A stretch of DNA of 64,000 nucleotides, from contig NZ_JAYKZY010000002.1 of NCBI RefSeq assembly GCF_035818615.1, positions 2,296,501-2,360,500 on the forward strand. Reading direction: 5' to 3'. Below the pieces are notes generated by a model that was not told where the DNA came from, did not search any database, and was given only the letters and a program-made list of their open reading frames with translations. Source of the DNA: Sphingobium sp. CR2-8 (lineage in GTDB: Bacteria > Pseudomonadota > Alphaproteobacteria > Sphingomonadales > Sphingomonadaceae). Positions 27,317-36,459 of the stretch are shown in pieces. Every line of letters begins with the position of its first letter. The stretch's first letter is position 1. A program made the translations under genes and the position numbers.

Positions 27317-28795
27317 TCACCAGGTGACGATCTTCACCCGCTGGCCCGGCCGCAGCGTCGCATTGGGGCTGAGCGCGTTGATGGTCAGGAACCGCTCCAG
27401 CGGAAAATCGGTATAGGCCATGCGCTTGGCCAGCGACTGGACCGTGTCGCCCGCCTTGACGGCGACCACATCGACCCGGCGCGGCTTGATCGCCGCGGCG
27501 TCCTGCGCGCTCAGCCGCTGCATCGACTGGAGCATCGGCGTAAACGGGCCGACCCCCTGCCCCGCCGGCGTCAGCAACAGGAAATGATAGGCTTTCCCGC
27601 CCCCGAAATCATAGGCGAAGACGGTCGCATCGACCTGGCTCGACTGGGTGGAGGCGCGAACCGTGCGATAGGCGGCAGGCAGGCCGTTGACGGTCGTGCG
27701 ATTGACGTCCCCCTCCGGCACGCCGCCCTGTCCCCCGCCCATCTTGGCGAAGACGCCGTTGATATAGGTCGCCAGATTACCCGAATAGGGTGCCGCGCTA
27801 AACTGCGCCTGCCCGCCCGACCCGGTGATCGACACCGCCGCCGCGCTGTTTTCCATGGCGAATCCGCTGGGCGCAGCAAAGCTCAGCCGCAGGTCGGGAT
27901 GGCGGAAGCGGTTGCCGTCTATCACGCCCTGTTTGGGATCGTCGCCATAGAGCACGCCATCCAAGGCGTTGAGGAACGCATCGCGATTGCGCACCGTGCT
28001 GGTGACGCGCGTTGCAGCAGCGCCGTCCGCCGCCCGCTGGACCCGCGCGCCCGGATCGGGGTGGGTGCTCGCCCATTCGGGCATCGACCGCGCATTCCCC
28101 GCCACCTGCGCATCCAGATCGCTCTGCGCGGCCAGCGACGCCAACATGTCCGACAGGGCGCGCGGATCATAGCCGCCGCTCGCCAGGTAACGGATGCCCA
28201 GATCGTCGGCTTCATATTCCTGGCTGCGGGAGAATTTGAGCGTCAGCAACTGGCTGCCGGTGCCGATGCCCTTCTCCACCAGTCCCGCCAGCCCCGAATC
28301 GCCCAGCAGCGCCCCGGCCAGCGCGCCCAGCAGCGCGCCGCCCACGGCATTGCGCTGCGCCGTCTTCTGCCGCCGCTGGCCATGCTGGGCCGCGACATGG
28401 CCCACTTCATGACCCAGCACACCGGCCAGTTCCGCCTCGTCGTTCATCAGCGCCATCAACTGGCGGGTGACATAGACATAGCCACCCGGAATCGCGAATG
28501 CGTTATTCACCGGCGAATTGAGAAGGGTCACGGTGAAGTCGCCCTGCGCATTGGACAGGCCGGACTGCACGGCGATGCGACGGCCCACGCCTTCGACATA
28601 TTTAGCCTGTGGCCCCACATAGGCGCCGCCAAATTCATTGAGCAGTTCGGGATGCTGCTTCGCGCCGCTCGCCTTGTCCTGCGCGCTGATCGAGGACACG
28701 GTGCGAATAGCCCGCTGCTGCCCGATCACCACGGGCGCGCTTGCCACCGCTACCAGCGCCGCACTCGTGCAGCCCAGCTTCATCTTCCAGTTCAT
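27317..28795 (-). CDS. Exported M48 family metalloprotease with C-terminal LysM-like domain
   Basis: A 492-residue protein with a signal peptide (~1-25). The zinc protease motif HEVGH is at 129-133 and the third ligand Glu in QEYEADDLG near 190. This is the BepA/M48B type that degrades misassembled outer-membrane proteins. The middle region (~260-430) is a family-specific extension. Residues ~440-490 (VKAGDTVQSLAKRM to LRPGQRVKIVTW) resemble LysM. A perfect EcfG-type promoter lies 32 bases before the start, which links it to the general stress response. Confidence 0.9.
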   Translation of the reverse strand: MNWKMKLGCTSAALVAVASAPVVIGQQRAIRTVSSISAQDKASGAKQHPELLNEFGGAYVGPQAKYVEGVGRRIAVQSGLSNAQGDFTVTLLNSPVNNAFAIPGGYVYVTRQLMALMNDEAELAGVLGHEVGHVAAQHGQRRQKTAQRNAVGGALLGALAGALLGDSGLAGLVEKGIGTGSQLLTLKFSRSQEYEADDLGIRYLASGGYDPRALSDMLASLAAQSDLDAQVAGNARSMPEWASTHPDPGARVQRAADGAAATRVTSTVRNRDAFLNALDGVLYGDDPKQGVIDGNRFRHPDLRLSFAAPSGFAMENSAAAVSITGSGGQAQFSAAPYSGNLATYINGVFAKMGGGQGGVPEGDVNRTTVNGLPAAYRTVRASTQSSQVDATVFAYDFGGGKAYHFLLLTPAGQGVGPFTPMLQSMQRLSAQDAAAIKPRRVDVVAVKAGDTVQSLAKRMAYTDFPLERFLTINALSPNATLRPGQRVKIVTW

Positions 28796-28826
28796 CGTCT
28801 CTCCACCCTCGACGTTACCCCTACGT

Positions 28827-28851
28827 AACGATGAAAATCCCGAGCCGTTCC
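28827..28851 (-). promoter_or_regulatory. EcfG general stress sigma promoter
   Basis: On the minus strand GGAAC, exactly 16 bases, then CGTT match the alphaproteobacterial EcfG consensus. The -10 ends 32 bases before the M48 protease ATG. The -10 overlaps an inverted repeat (CGTTAC...GTAACG, 28814-28830). Confidence 0.75.
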
Positions 28852-28885
28852 GGAAAAGCCAGCGGTTGGACGCATCCCCATCACC

Positions 28886-28911
28886 GTTCCCCGGCGAAGG
28901 CTGGGGTCTAG
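28886..28911. repeat. REP-like single unit, family A variant
   Basis: GTTCCCCGGCGAAGGCTGGG, the GCGAAGGC-centred variant of family A, just downstream of accA. Confidence 0.65.
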
Positions 28912-28926
28912 TTCAGTCCTGACCCC

Positions 28927-29871
28927 TCAAGCCCCGATGGCGAGGAACTTGTCCGCCCGGTCGGTGCGCAGCGCATCGGCGCCAAGGCCGTCGAGCGCAT
29001 CCAGCTCCGCCTCGATCGCCTCGCCCAGATTGGCGATCGCCTGCACCGGGTCGCGATGCGCGCCGCCCACAGGCTCGGCCACGATGCGGTCGATCACGCC
29101 CAGGCTTTTCAGATGCTGCGCCGTCACCTGCATGGCTGTTGCCGCATCGCTCGCCTTGTCGGCGGTGCGCCACAGGATCGACGCGCACCCCTCGGGCGAG
29201 ATCACCGAATAGATGGCATGTTCGAACATCAGCACGCGGTTCGCCGCCGCCAGCGCGATCGCGCCGCCGGAGCCACCTTCGCCCACCACGGCCGCAACCA
29301 TCGGCACGCCCAGTTTCAGACAGGCTTCGGTCGAGCGGGCGATGGCTTCCGCCTGGCCACGCTCTTCGGCCTGCACGCCGGGGAAGGCGCCCGACGTGTC
29401 GACCAGCGACACGACCGGCAGGCCGAACCGGTCGGCCAGTTCCATCAGGCGGATCGCCTTGCGATAGCCTTCCGGCTTGGCCATGCCGAAATTGTGGCGC
29501 ACCCGGCTGGCGGTGTCGTCGCCCTTTTCATGGCCGATCACCATCACCTTGCGCTCGCCCAGCGTCGCGAAGCCGCCGATGATCGCCTGATCGTCGCCAA
29601 AGGCGCGGTCGCCGGCCAACGGCATGAAATTGTCGAACATGCCCGCGACATAATCCTTGAAGTGCGGGCGTTCGGCATGCCGCGCCACCTGCGTCTTCTG
29701 CCAGGGCGTCAGCTTGCCATAGGTGTCGGACAACAGCTTGGCCGCGCGCTGCTCCAGCGTCGCGATCTCGCCATCGATGTTGATGTCACCCACGCTGGCG
29801 GTCGCGCGCAGCTCGACGATGCGCGCTTCCAGCTCCGCGATCGGCTTTTCGAATTCCAGAAAGCTTACCAT
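28927..29871 (-). CDS. accA: Acetyl-CoA carboxylase carboxyltransferase subunit alpha
   Basis: A 314-residue subunit that, with AccD, transfers carboxyl from biotin to acetyl-CoA for fatty acid synthesis. Motifs are FEKPIAELEARI at the start, HAERPHFKDYV, MVIGHEKG, GYRKAIRLMELADRFGLPVVSLVDTSGAFPG and VVGEGGSGGAIALA. The ATG at 29871 gives normal length. The frame's earlier start at 29907 adds 12 atypical residues. xerD is immediately upstream. Confidence 0.97.
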   Translation of the reverse strand: MVSFLEFEKPIAELEARIVELRATASVGDINIDGEIATLEQRAAKLLSDTYGKLTPWQKTQVARHAERPHFKDYVAGMFDNFMPLAGDRAFGDDQAIIGGFATLGERKVMVIGHEKGDDTASRVRHNFGMAKPEGYRKAIRLMELADRFGLPVVSLVDTSGAFPGVQAEERGQAEAIARSTEACLKLGVPMVAAVVGEGGSGGAIALAAANRVLMFEHAIYSVISPEGCASILWRTADKASDAATAMQVTAQHLKSLGVIDRIVAEPVGGAHRDPVQAIANLGEAIEAELDALDGLGADALRTDRADKFLAIGA

Positions 29872-29881
29872 GGCCCGTGCG

Positions 29882-30814
29882 TTAAGGCGCTGTGGCGTCG
29901 CCGTCAACTTGAGGGTGCGTGATCTTGGGGCTCATCCCCGCCAGCGGATGGCGGCTGTTCACCAGTTCGACCAGCCGCCGGCTGTCGACATGGGTATAGA
30001 TTTGCGTCGTCCCGATATCGGCATGGCCCAGCATCGATTGCAGCGCGCGCAAATCCGCCCCGCCCTCCAGCAAATGGGTGGCGAAGGCGTGACGCAGCAC
30101 ATGGGGGCTAACCCGCTCCGGCGCGATCCCGCTTGCGCCCGCCAGCGCCTTGACCAGTTGATAGAGGCGGATGCGGCTTAGATGGCTCTTGCCCGATGGA
30201 AAGAGCCACGCGCTGTCCACCGGCACATGCGGCAACCAGGCCGCGACGGCGGCCCGCGCTCGATCCGATATCGGCACCAGCCGCTCGCGCGCGCCCTTGC
30301 CCTTCAGGATCAGGAAGGGCCGATCGCTCGCCAGCGCCCGGCGCGGCAGCGACACCAGTTCGGTCGCGCGCAGCCCTGATCCGTAGAGCAGTTCGATCAG
30401 CGCCGCGAGCCGCAGGTCCTGCCGCGCGGGATGCTCGACCGCCAGCCGCTCGGCGATGGTGGCGAAAAAGCGATCGACCTCGGCCACCGACAATATCTTG
30501 GGCAGCGACCGCCGCATCGCGGGACGCGGCAGCGCGGCGGAGGGATTGTCGGCCCGCAGCCCCTCTTCCTCCAGAAAGGCGTAGAAAGCGCGCAGGGCGG
30601 AGACCTTGCGCGCGACGGACGACGCCGCCAGTTCAGCCCAGGCCGCCGCCAGCGTTCCCAGACCGTCCTTGCTCGCCCCGGCCAAACCGCCCAGCATTTC
30701 GCCAACGCCATTCAGGTCGGTACGATAGGCCAGCAACGTATTGCGCGCCGCCCCGCGTTCCGCCGCCATCATCTCCAGGAAGCGGTCGATCAGGCCGACG
30801 TCATCCTGTCCCAT
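29882..30814 (-). CDS. xerD: Site-specific tyrosine recombinase XerD
   Basis: A 310-residue recombinase that resolves chromosome dimers at dif with XerC. The N-terminal SAM-like DNA-binding domain is ~5-90. Catalytic residues are in place: Arg149 (SGLRATEL), Lys173, His238-x-x-Arg241 (HVLRHAFATHLL), His264 and Tyr273. The neighbours (accA, aroK, aroB) are core genes and no integron or island surrounds it, so this is the chromosomal XerD rather than a phage integrase. Confidence 0.94.
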   Translation of the reverse strand: MGQDDVGLIDRFLEMMAAERGAARNTLLAYRTDLNGVGEMLGGLAGASKDGLGTLAAAWAELAASSVARKVSALRAFYAFLEEEGLRADNPSAALPRPAMRRSLPKILSVAEVDRFFATIAERLAVEHPARQDLRLAALIELLYGSGLRATELVSLPRRALASDRPFLILKGKGARERLVPISDRARAAVAAWLPHVPVDSAWLFPSGKSHLSRIRLYQLVKALAGASGIAPERVSPHVLRHAFATHLLEGGADLRALQSMLGHADIGTTQIYTHVDSRRLVELVNSRHPLAGMSPKITHPQVDGDATAP

Positions 30815-30831
30815 GATCGCCCTGCGTCATG

Positions 30832-32694
30832 TCAGGCGCGACTGATCGCCTCGGCCGCGATCATCCGCGCTTCGGGGTCCAGCCCCACGCGATGCAGCGC
30901 CGCCACGACATGATAGAGGTGCCCGGCCGGCAGGCGACTCCAGTCATTGCCCTGCATGCCGACGGCGGCCAGCAAGGCGACCGTGCCCTTCTCGCCCCGT
31001 TGCGCCGCCGCGCCGATCGCGCGCGCCCAGCGGCTGTTCGCGTCGAGCGCGAAGCCATTGTCGCGCGCCAGCGATGCACCCTCGTCGCCCGACAGGCGCG
31101 ACAGGCCCGCCAGCGCCGCGATCAGCATCCGGCCCTTGGCCGCGCCCGCGTCGCCGACATAGTCGGACACCCGGCTGGCGCTGATGTCCACCACCGGGCT
31201 GGGCGCACCGACCGCCAGCAGCGCCCAGAATTGCAAAGCGCCCGCGCCGTCCATCTGTCCCGACGCCCGCGCCCAGCGCGCGGCGTTGCGGTCATAGCCC
31301 GCGGTCAGCATGGCGGCGACCAGATTGGCCGCATCCTGCGCGTCCGCCTGCGCCACCGGCAGCGCCGCGGCGGCGCGCGCCGTCGCGATCAGCCCCAGAT
31401 AATCGGGCTTGCCATTGTCGCCCCACCAATTGCGCATCGCGCCGATCCGGTCGCCCACGGTCGATCCGCTATAGGCGGTGCGCAGCGAATTGATCCGGTC
31501 GGCAACGTCCGACGGCGCATCGCCATCGGTGCCGATCTGACCATAGAAACCCACCAGCGCAGCGTTCGAAATCACGCCCAGCCGCGCCGCGATCTCGACG
31601 CCCGGCCGCCGCCGCAACGCGGTCAGCGCAGGCGCGCGCGCTTCCCACGCCCGCACATGCGGGCCGACCGTGCCATAGAGCGCTTCGGGAATTTCGACAT
31701 TCAGCGCCGTTGCCAGGCCGTAGCGCCACGCGGTCAGCCGATCGACGCCGTCCCATTCGATCTTCACCGATCGGCGCGCGTTGAACCCGGTGCCGACCAC
31801 TTTTTCTGCCAGGCGATAATCGATCCCGCGCACCACGCCCTTGCGCTGCGCCTGATTGAGCGCGCCGCTCGACGTGCCCTGGTCCCCCGACAACGCCGGA
31901 CAGATCGCCCGCGTCATGTCCCAGCCCGGCTCCTTGCTGAACCGCAGCGCGCCTGCCGATAACGGGCACAGGCCCGCCGGATCGGCGGTCGCCAGATAGG
32001 TCTGCATCGCAATCGCATAGAGGCGCGGGGAATAACGGTCGGAATCGACGCTCTGGACCATCAGCCGCGCATTGTCCGCCTCGCCCATGCGCAGCAGCAG
32101 CCAGGCGCGCTCCGCCGCCCAGTCTGCGCCATTGATATCGCGCGGCGTATCGACCGCGCTCAGCAGGGTTCGGCGCAGCAGGATGGAGGCCCAGCGCGAC
32201 ACGATCGGCGCATGCGTCTCCTTCATCAGCGCCGCTAGGAACTTGCCGGACTGTCCGCCGAAGGCATCCGGTTCCAGCCCGCGCGTCTGCGGCGTCAGCG
32301 GCCCGATCCGGTCGAGCGAGCGCCGCGCCGTGTCGGGCAGGTCGTATTTCGCCTTTTGCGCCGCGATTTCCTCTGGCGTCAGCGCGTCTTCGGCGGCTTC
32401 ATTCTGCGCCGCCTGCACCAGCGAAAGGTCGGGCGGCATCGCGGGATTGAGCGGCTGCACCGTTGCGGCAGAGGATTGAGGCGCGGCGCTGGGCGGGCGC
32501 GCCACGGCAGGACCGCTCGGCGCGGGCCGCTCGGCACGGGGCGCGGGCGCTTCGGGGGCGTCGCCGAAACCGGGCGGCAACAGCGATTCGGGTGCCTGCT
32601 GCGCCACGACGGGCAGCGCCAGCGCCAGCGCGAAGCTGCCCACCGCCCATTTCGCGTTCGAACGTCCCGATGTCTTACCGCGCGGCCAGCGCAT
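30832..32694 (-). CDS. Exported protein of unknown function, 620 residues
   Basis: An N-terminal signal (~15-32, ending VVAQQ) is followed by a Pro/Ala-rich linker (~33-80) and a long, mostly helical Ala-rich region to the end. It looks like a solenoid or TPR-like array, with repeated short helices such as AWLLLRMGEADNARLMVQS and YAIAMQTYLATADPAGLCPL. No enzyme motif is seen. It sits between a 62-residue membrane protein (upstream, 5 bases) and xerD (17 bases), all on one strand. A periplasmic scaffold is a guess. Confidence 0.75.
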   Translation of the reverse strand: MRWPRGKTSGRSNAKWAVGSFALALALPVVAQQAPESLLPPGFGDAPEAPAPRAERPAPSGPAVARPPSAAPQSSAATVQPLNPAMPPDLSLVQAAQNEAAEDALTPEEIAAQKAKYDLPDTARRSLDRIGPLTPQTRGLEPDAFGGQSGKFLAALMKETHAPIVSRWASILLRRTLLSAVDTPRDINGADWAAERAWLLLRMGEADNARLMVQSVDSDRYSPRLYAIAMQTYLATADPAGLCPLSAGALRFSKEPGWDMTRAICPALSGDQGTSSGALNQAQRKGVVRGIDYRLAEKVVGTGFNARRSVKIEWDGVDRLTAWRYGLATALNVEIPEALYGTVGPHVRAWEARAPALTALRRRPGVEIAARLGVISNAALVGFYGQIGTDGDAPSDVADRINSLRTAYSGSTVGDRIGAMRNWWGDNGKPDYLGLIATARAAAALPVAQADAQDAANLVAAMLTAGYDRNAARWARASGQMDGAGALQFWALLAVGAPSPVVDISASRVSDYVGDAGAAKGRMLIAALAGLSRLSGDEGASLARDNGFALDANSRWARAIGAAAQRGEKGTVALLAAVGMQGNDWSRLPAGHLYHVVAALHRVGLDPEARMIAAEAISRA

Positions 32695-32699
32695 CCGCC

Positions 32700-32888
32700 T
32701 TACTGGCCCAGCTTCTCGGCAGGGATGACCTTTTCGACGCGCTGCTGCGGCTGTTCACCGCCACGCGACCAGAAAAAGGCCAACAGCGCGATGACCAGAC
32801 CGACCAGAGCGATGGGAATGATCGGCAGACGGGTGCCACGACGGCGCCCACTGCCCTCGAAACTGCTGAAGTTGCGATTATTCTTCAT
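32700..32888 (-). CDS. Small single-pass membrane protein, 62 residues
   Basis: It starts MKNNRNFSSFEGSGRRRGTR, with one membrane helix (~21-40, LPIIPIALVGLVIALLAFFW) and a charged outer tail ending PAEKLGQ. An AAGGAT site lies just before the ATG at 32888. The 620-residue exported protein starts 5 bases downstream, so the two probably act together. It is divergent from aroK. The function is unknown. Confidence 0.75.
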   Translation of the reverse strand: MKNNRNFSSFEGSGRRRGTRLPIIPIALVGLVIALLAFFWSRGGEQPQQRVEKVIPAEKLGQ

Positions 32889-32982
32889 AGATCCTTGGCT
32901 ATAACTGGCCGACTGACATGCCGGGCGACGAAGAAAGATGCGATTTGCCTCTGTGGCGGCTGGCTGTATAGCCCCGCAAGCC

Positions 32983-33531
32983 ATGCAGCGAAACAGCAAA
33001 ATCCCCGACGGCCAGGCCAGTCGCGGTCCCATCGTTCTGGTGGGCATGATGGGCGTGGGAAAATCCACGGTCGGCCGCCGCCTCGCCGCGCGTCTGGGCC
33101 TCAGCTTCGTCGACGCCGATGAGGAGATTGAGAAGGCCGCAGGCATGAGCGTGACCGAGATTTTCGAACGCTATGGCGAATCCTATTTCCGTGACGGCGA
33201 ACGCCGCGTCATCGCCCGGCTGATGGACGGCGCGCCCAAAGTGATCGCCACCGGCGGCGGCGCCTTCATGCAGGACGACACCCGCCGCCTGATCCTGGAC
33301 GCGGCGACCGCCATCTGGCTGGACGCCGACATCGACATATTGGTCGACCGCGTCGCCCGCCGCGAAAGCCGCCCACTGCTGAAAGGGCGCGACCCGCGCG
33401 TCGTGCTGACGGAACTGGCGGCGGTGCGCAATCCTATCTACGCGCTCGCGCCCATTCATGTGAAGAGCATCGCCGCCCCGCATGAAGTCGCGGTCGATCG
33501 CATCATGGAGCAACTGACCGCATGGCAATAG
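32983..33531 (+). CDS. aroK: Shikimate kinase
   Basis: A 182-residue kinase phosphorylating shikimate at O3. Walker A is GMMGVGKST (~21-29). DADEEIEKAAGMSVTEIFERYGESYFRDGERRVI holds the shikimate-binding Asp and Arg. ATGGGAFM and the lid region with RRESRPLLKGRDP follow. The start MQRNSKIPDG at 32983 is chosen over 32938, though the ribosome site is weak. Its stop overlaps the aroB start by 10 bases. Confidence 0.95.
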   Translation: MQRNSKIPDGQASRGPIVLVGMMGVGKSTVGRRLAARLGLSFVDADEEIEKAAGMSVTEIFERYGESYFRDGERRVIARLMDGAPKVIATGGGAFMQDDTRRLILDAATAIWLDADIDILVDRVARRESRPLLKGRDPRVVLTELAAVRNPIYALAPIHVKSIAAPHEVAVDRIMEQLTAWQ

Positions 33532-34631
33532 TCCGCGTCGCGCTGGGTGCGCGCAGCTACGATATCATCATCGAACAGGGCGCGCTGGACCGCGCGGGCG
33601 ACACGCTCGCCCCCTATGCGCGCAAGGGCCGCCTGGTGGTCGTGACCGACGCGCATGTCGCCGCCGCCCAACTGCCCCGCCTCGACGCCAGCCTGCGCGC
33701 GGCGGGCATAGGGATCGAACCGATCATCCTGCCGCCCGGCGAACAGACCAAGAGCTGGCGGCATCTGGAACAGCTGCTCGACGCGCTGCTGGCGCTGGAA
33801 ATCGAACGGGGCGACCATATCGTGGCCTTGGGCGGCGGCGTCATCGGCGACCTTGTCGGCTTTGCCGCCTCGATCCTCAAGCGCGGCTGCCACTTCATCC
33901 AGGTGCCCACGACATTGCTGGCGCAGGTCGATTCGTCGGTCGGCGGCAAGACCGCGATCAACGCGCGCGCAGGCAAAAACCTCATCGGCAGTTTCTACCA
34001 GCCCGCCCTCGTCCTGATCGACCCCTCCACGCTCGACAGCCTGCCGCTGCGCGAAACCCGGGCGGGCTATGCCGAAGTCGTCAAATATGGCCTGATCGAC
34101 GACCCCGCCTTCTTCGCCTGGTGCGACGCCAACGCCACCGCGCTGCTGGCAGGTGGTCCGCAAGCGCGGACCTATGCGATCAAACGAAGCGTCCAGGCCA
34201 AGGCCGCGATCGTCGCCGACGACGAGCGCGAAACCTCGGGCCGGCGTGCCCTGCTCAACCTCGGCCACACGTTCGGTCACGCGCTGGAGGCCGACACCGG
34301 CTTTTCCGACACTTTGCTCCATGGCGAGGGCGTCGCGGCGGGCATGGCGCTCGCCTTCCGCTACTCCGCCCACCTCGGCCTCTGCACGCAGGCGGACGCC
34401 GACCGCGTCACCGCCCATCTCAAAGCCGTCGGCCTGCCCCACGACCTCGCCACCGCCCATGTCCGCGCGGACGGGGCCGAACTGGTCGGCCATATGCTGC
34501 ACGACAAGAAGATGGCGGCCGGCACCCTCCCCTTCCTCCTCGCCCGCGGCATCGGCCAGACCTTCCTGTCGAAGGACGTCGTGCTGGACGACGTGGCCGC
34601 GTTCCTGGATGCGGATTGCGCCGGGGCGTAG
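33522..34631 (+). CDS. aroB: 3-dehydroquinate synthase
   Basis: A 369-residue NAD- and metal-dependent enzyme that cyclises DAHP to 3-dehydroquinate. Motifs include LPPGEQTKSW, ALGGGVIGDLVGFAASILKRG, FIQVPTTLLAQVDSSVGGKTAIN, GYAEVVKYGLI (metal Glu), and LNLGHTFGHALE with the metal-binding His. A second His is in LLHGEGVAAGM. It forms a tight aroK-aroB operon with overlapping ends. Confidence 0.97.
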   Translation: MAIVRVALGARSYDIIIEQGALDRAGDTLAPYARKGRLVVVTDAHVAAAQLPRLDASLRAAGIGIEPIILPPGEQTKSWRHLEQLLDALLALEIERGDHIVALGGGVIGDLVGFAASILKRGCHFIQVPTTLLAQVDSSVGGKTAINARAGKNLIGSFYQPALVLIDPSTLDSLPLRETRAGYAEVVKYGLIDDPAFFAWCDANATALLAGGPQARTYAIKRSVQAKAAIVADDERETSGRRALLNLGHTFGHALEADTGFSDTLLHGEGVAAGMALAFRYSAHLGLCTQADADRVTAHLKAVGLPHDLATAHVRADGAELVGHMLHDKKMAAGTLPFLLARGIGQTFLSKDVVLDDVAAFLDADCAGA

Positions 34632-34666
34632 GCGGATTAGGGTGAGGGACGGACCGACCGTAACCG

Positions 34667-34802
34667 CGTCATGCCAGCGAAGGCTGGCATCTCAGGCGGC
34701 GGCGCGCCACGATAGGGCATGGCGCGAAGCGCGGACACCTACCGGGATATGACCGACCTCATCCTCTGACCGCCTGAGACCCCAGCCTTCGCTGGGGTGA
34801 CG
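34667..34802. repeat. REPIN-like element, family D, with 31-base inverted ends
   Basis: The left end runs CGTCATGCCAGCGAAGGCTG and on through GCATCTCAGGC. The right end is the inverted counterpart (GCCTGAGACCCCAGCCTTCG onward to GGGGTGACG). Each end is also a palindrome, and the two ends differ by compensating changes. About 74 bases of non-coding DNA lie between. A related element is at 59090-59261. Together with the rpmE terminator this accounts for the 325-base gap 34632-34956. Confidence 0.8.
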
Positions 34803-34907
34803 GAAGGGGATGGTCACTTCGGCGCGATATTGAACACGCCTCATCATCCCCAACTGTCCCACACCGGTCATCCCGCATATTCCAATCCTTCGGCCCCGCG
34901 CAGACAC

Positions 34908-34932
34908 AAAAAAGGGCGCCTCGCAGGCGCCC
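34908..34932 (-). terminator. Rho-independent terminator after rpmE
   Basis: GGGCGCC pairs GGCGCCC across 5 bases, with a run of six T on the minus strand. Confidence 0.85.
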
Positions 34933-34956
34933 CTTCTCTCAACCATCGCAGGCCGA

Positions 34957-35181
34957 TTACTTCTTCAGCGTCAGACCGCCGAAACGCTTGTTGAAGCGCG
35001 CCACCTGGCCGCCGGTGTCCAACTGACGGTTGCCGCCGGTCCAAGCCGGATGCGACTTGGGGTCGATGTCGAGCGCCAGCGTGTCGCCTTCCTTGCCCCA
35101 GGTGGAGCGAGTCTGAAAGGTGGTGCCGTCGGTCATCTGGACGGTGATCAGGTGGTAGTCGGGATGGGTATCGGCCTTCAT
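34957..35181 (-). CDS. rpmE: Ribosomal protein L31 (no zinc cysteines)
   Basis: A 74-residue L31, starting [20 protein letters not shown] and ending in the conserved [12 protein letters not shown]. It lacks the CxxC pairs of zinc-binding L31, the usual state in sphingomonads. The ATG at 35181 gives the normal start; the frame extends to 35322. It has its own terminator and is separate from fabZ upstream. Confidence 0.94.
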   Translation of the reverse strand: MKADTHPDYHLITVQMTDGTTFQTRSTWGKEGDTLALDIDPKSHPAWTGGNRQLDTGGQVARFNKRFGGLTLKK

Positions 35182-35318
35182 GGCGTATTGCTCCGTAAAG
35201 TGCCGGTTCCGACCGGCTGTGGATGCGGTAAATAGCGAAGGCGCGCCGTTAGCGGGTTCGGCGCGCCTTGGCAAGACCAAAGCCGTCGTCCCGACCTGCG
35301 CCGCGACGACGGGATATT

Positions 35319-35795
35319 TCAATCCTTGGGCGGATCGCTGATCATCGCGACGAAATTGGCTTCCGCCGCCAGCTTGCCCTCGATCATCGCCTTGCCGCTG
35401 AACTTGCAGACCGCGCCGCGCATCTGCGTGATTTCGACATGCAGATCGAGCAGGCAGCCCGGCTCCACCGGCGTGCGGAACTTCGCGCCGTCGATGCTCA
35501 TGAAATAGACGAGCTTGCCCGACCCCGACAGGTCCAGGGACTCCACCGTCAGCACGCCTGCCGCCTGCGCCATCGCTTCCACGATCAGCACACCGGGCAT
35601 GATCGGCCGGGTGGGGAAATGCCCCTGGAAAAACGGCTCGTTCAGCGTCACCGCCTTGATCGCGTGGATCGACTGGTTGGGCACCAGCGTCACCACACGA
35701 TCGACCAGCAGCATCGGGTAACGATGCGGCAGCGCGGCCATGACCCGACGGATATCCATCGGGCCACGCGCGGTCGTTTCAACCTCTCCCGTCAT
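35319..35795 (-). CDS. fabZ: 3-hydroxyacyl-ACP dehydratase FabZ
   Basis: A 158-residue hot-dog enzyme of fatty acid synthesis. Catalytic His59 is in [15 protein letters not shown] and the partner Glu73 in [18 protein letters not shown] near residue 24 is the family N-terminal signature. It follows skp by 7 bases, as in many Gram-negatives. lpxD, lpxA and lpxB, often nearby, are not present here. Confidence 0.96.
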   Translation of the reverse strand: MTGEVETTARGPMDIRRVMAALPHRYPMLLVDRVVTLVPNQSIHAIKAVTLNEPFFQGHFPTRPIMPGVLIVEAMAQAAGVLTVESLDLSGSGKLVYFMSIDGAKFRTPVEPGCLLDLHVEITQMRGAVCKFSGKAMIEGKLAAEANFVAMISDPPKD

Positions 35796-35802
35796 TCTTA
35801 TA

Positions 35803-36459
35803 TCAGCGCGACTTGGGTGCCTGGGCCGGGGTCGCCGGTGCAGGCGCGGCCGCGGCGGGCTGGCCCTGACGGCCCGGCTGCCAGCCGGCCGGCGGGGTGA
35901 TGCCCACGCTGGGGACCAGCGCGTTGAGTTCGGTGATGACGGCAGGCGTGATGTCCGCGCCCGCGCCGAAGCTTTCGGTCGCGGCCTTCTTGAACACGAT
36001 TTCCGACTTCGTCTTGGCGGTCGCGGCCTTCAGCGCATCGTCCAGCTTCAGAACGATCTGTTCCTCGACATAGGCGCGCGCCAGGCTGATCGGCTGGCCC
36101 ATGCGCTGCAATTCGGCCTGCGCGGTCTGCTGCGTCTGCTGATATTGCTGATACTGGGTTTCGATCGCCGGGGTCGGCTTGTTGCCGGCCGCCTTGAGCG
36201 CCGCCTGCAGAGCGTCGCCCTTGGTCTTGAGGTCGGTTTCGATCGCGGTGCGGCGCGTGTTCAGCGCGTCGATCTGCGGCTTGTAGGTGGTCTGCATCTG
36301 GCTGATCGCGGTGGTGAAGGCGGTGCTCTTGGCGACGGCTTCTTCCAGGTCGACCACGGCGATGCCCGACTTGGTCTGGGCAACGGCGGGAACGGCAGTC
36401 AGTGCAATGGCGGTCATCGGCGCGAAAACGAGCGCCGCAGCCTTGAAAATGGTCTTCAT
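35803..36459 (-). CDS. skp: OmpH/Skp family periplasmic chaperone
   Basis: A 218-residue exported chaperone. The signal peptide is ~1-27 (ending VPAVAQ). Then comes the beta-strand [14 protein letters not shown], a long coiled-coil tentacle region (~50-150) rich in Gln, and a Pro/Ala tail. Skp carries unfolded outer-membrane proteins to BamA. Its ATG overlaps the bamA stop (TGATG). It is in the rseP-bamA-skp-fabZ order. Confidence 0.93.
   Translation of the reverse strand: MKTIFKAAALVFAPMTAIALTAVPAVAQTKSGIAVVDLEEAVAKSTAFTTAISQMQTTYKPQIDALNTRRTAIETDLKTKGDALQAALKAAGNKPTPAIETQYQQYQQTQQTAQAELQRMGQPISLARAYVEEQIVLKLDDALKAATAKTKSEIVFKKAATESFGAGADITPAVITELNALVPSVGITPPAGWQPGRQGQPAAAAPAPATPAQAPKSR

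Noticed and set aside
29882..30814. Tyrosine recombinase as a sign of a mobile element
   Set aside because: The sequence and core-gene neighbours fit chromosomal XerD. No att sites or cargo are present.
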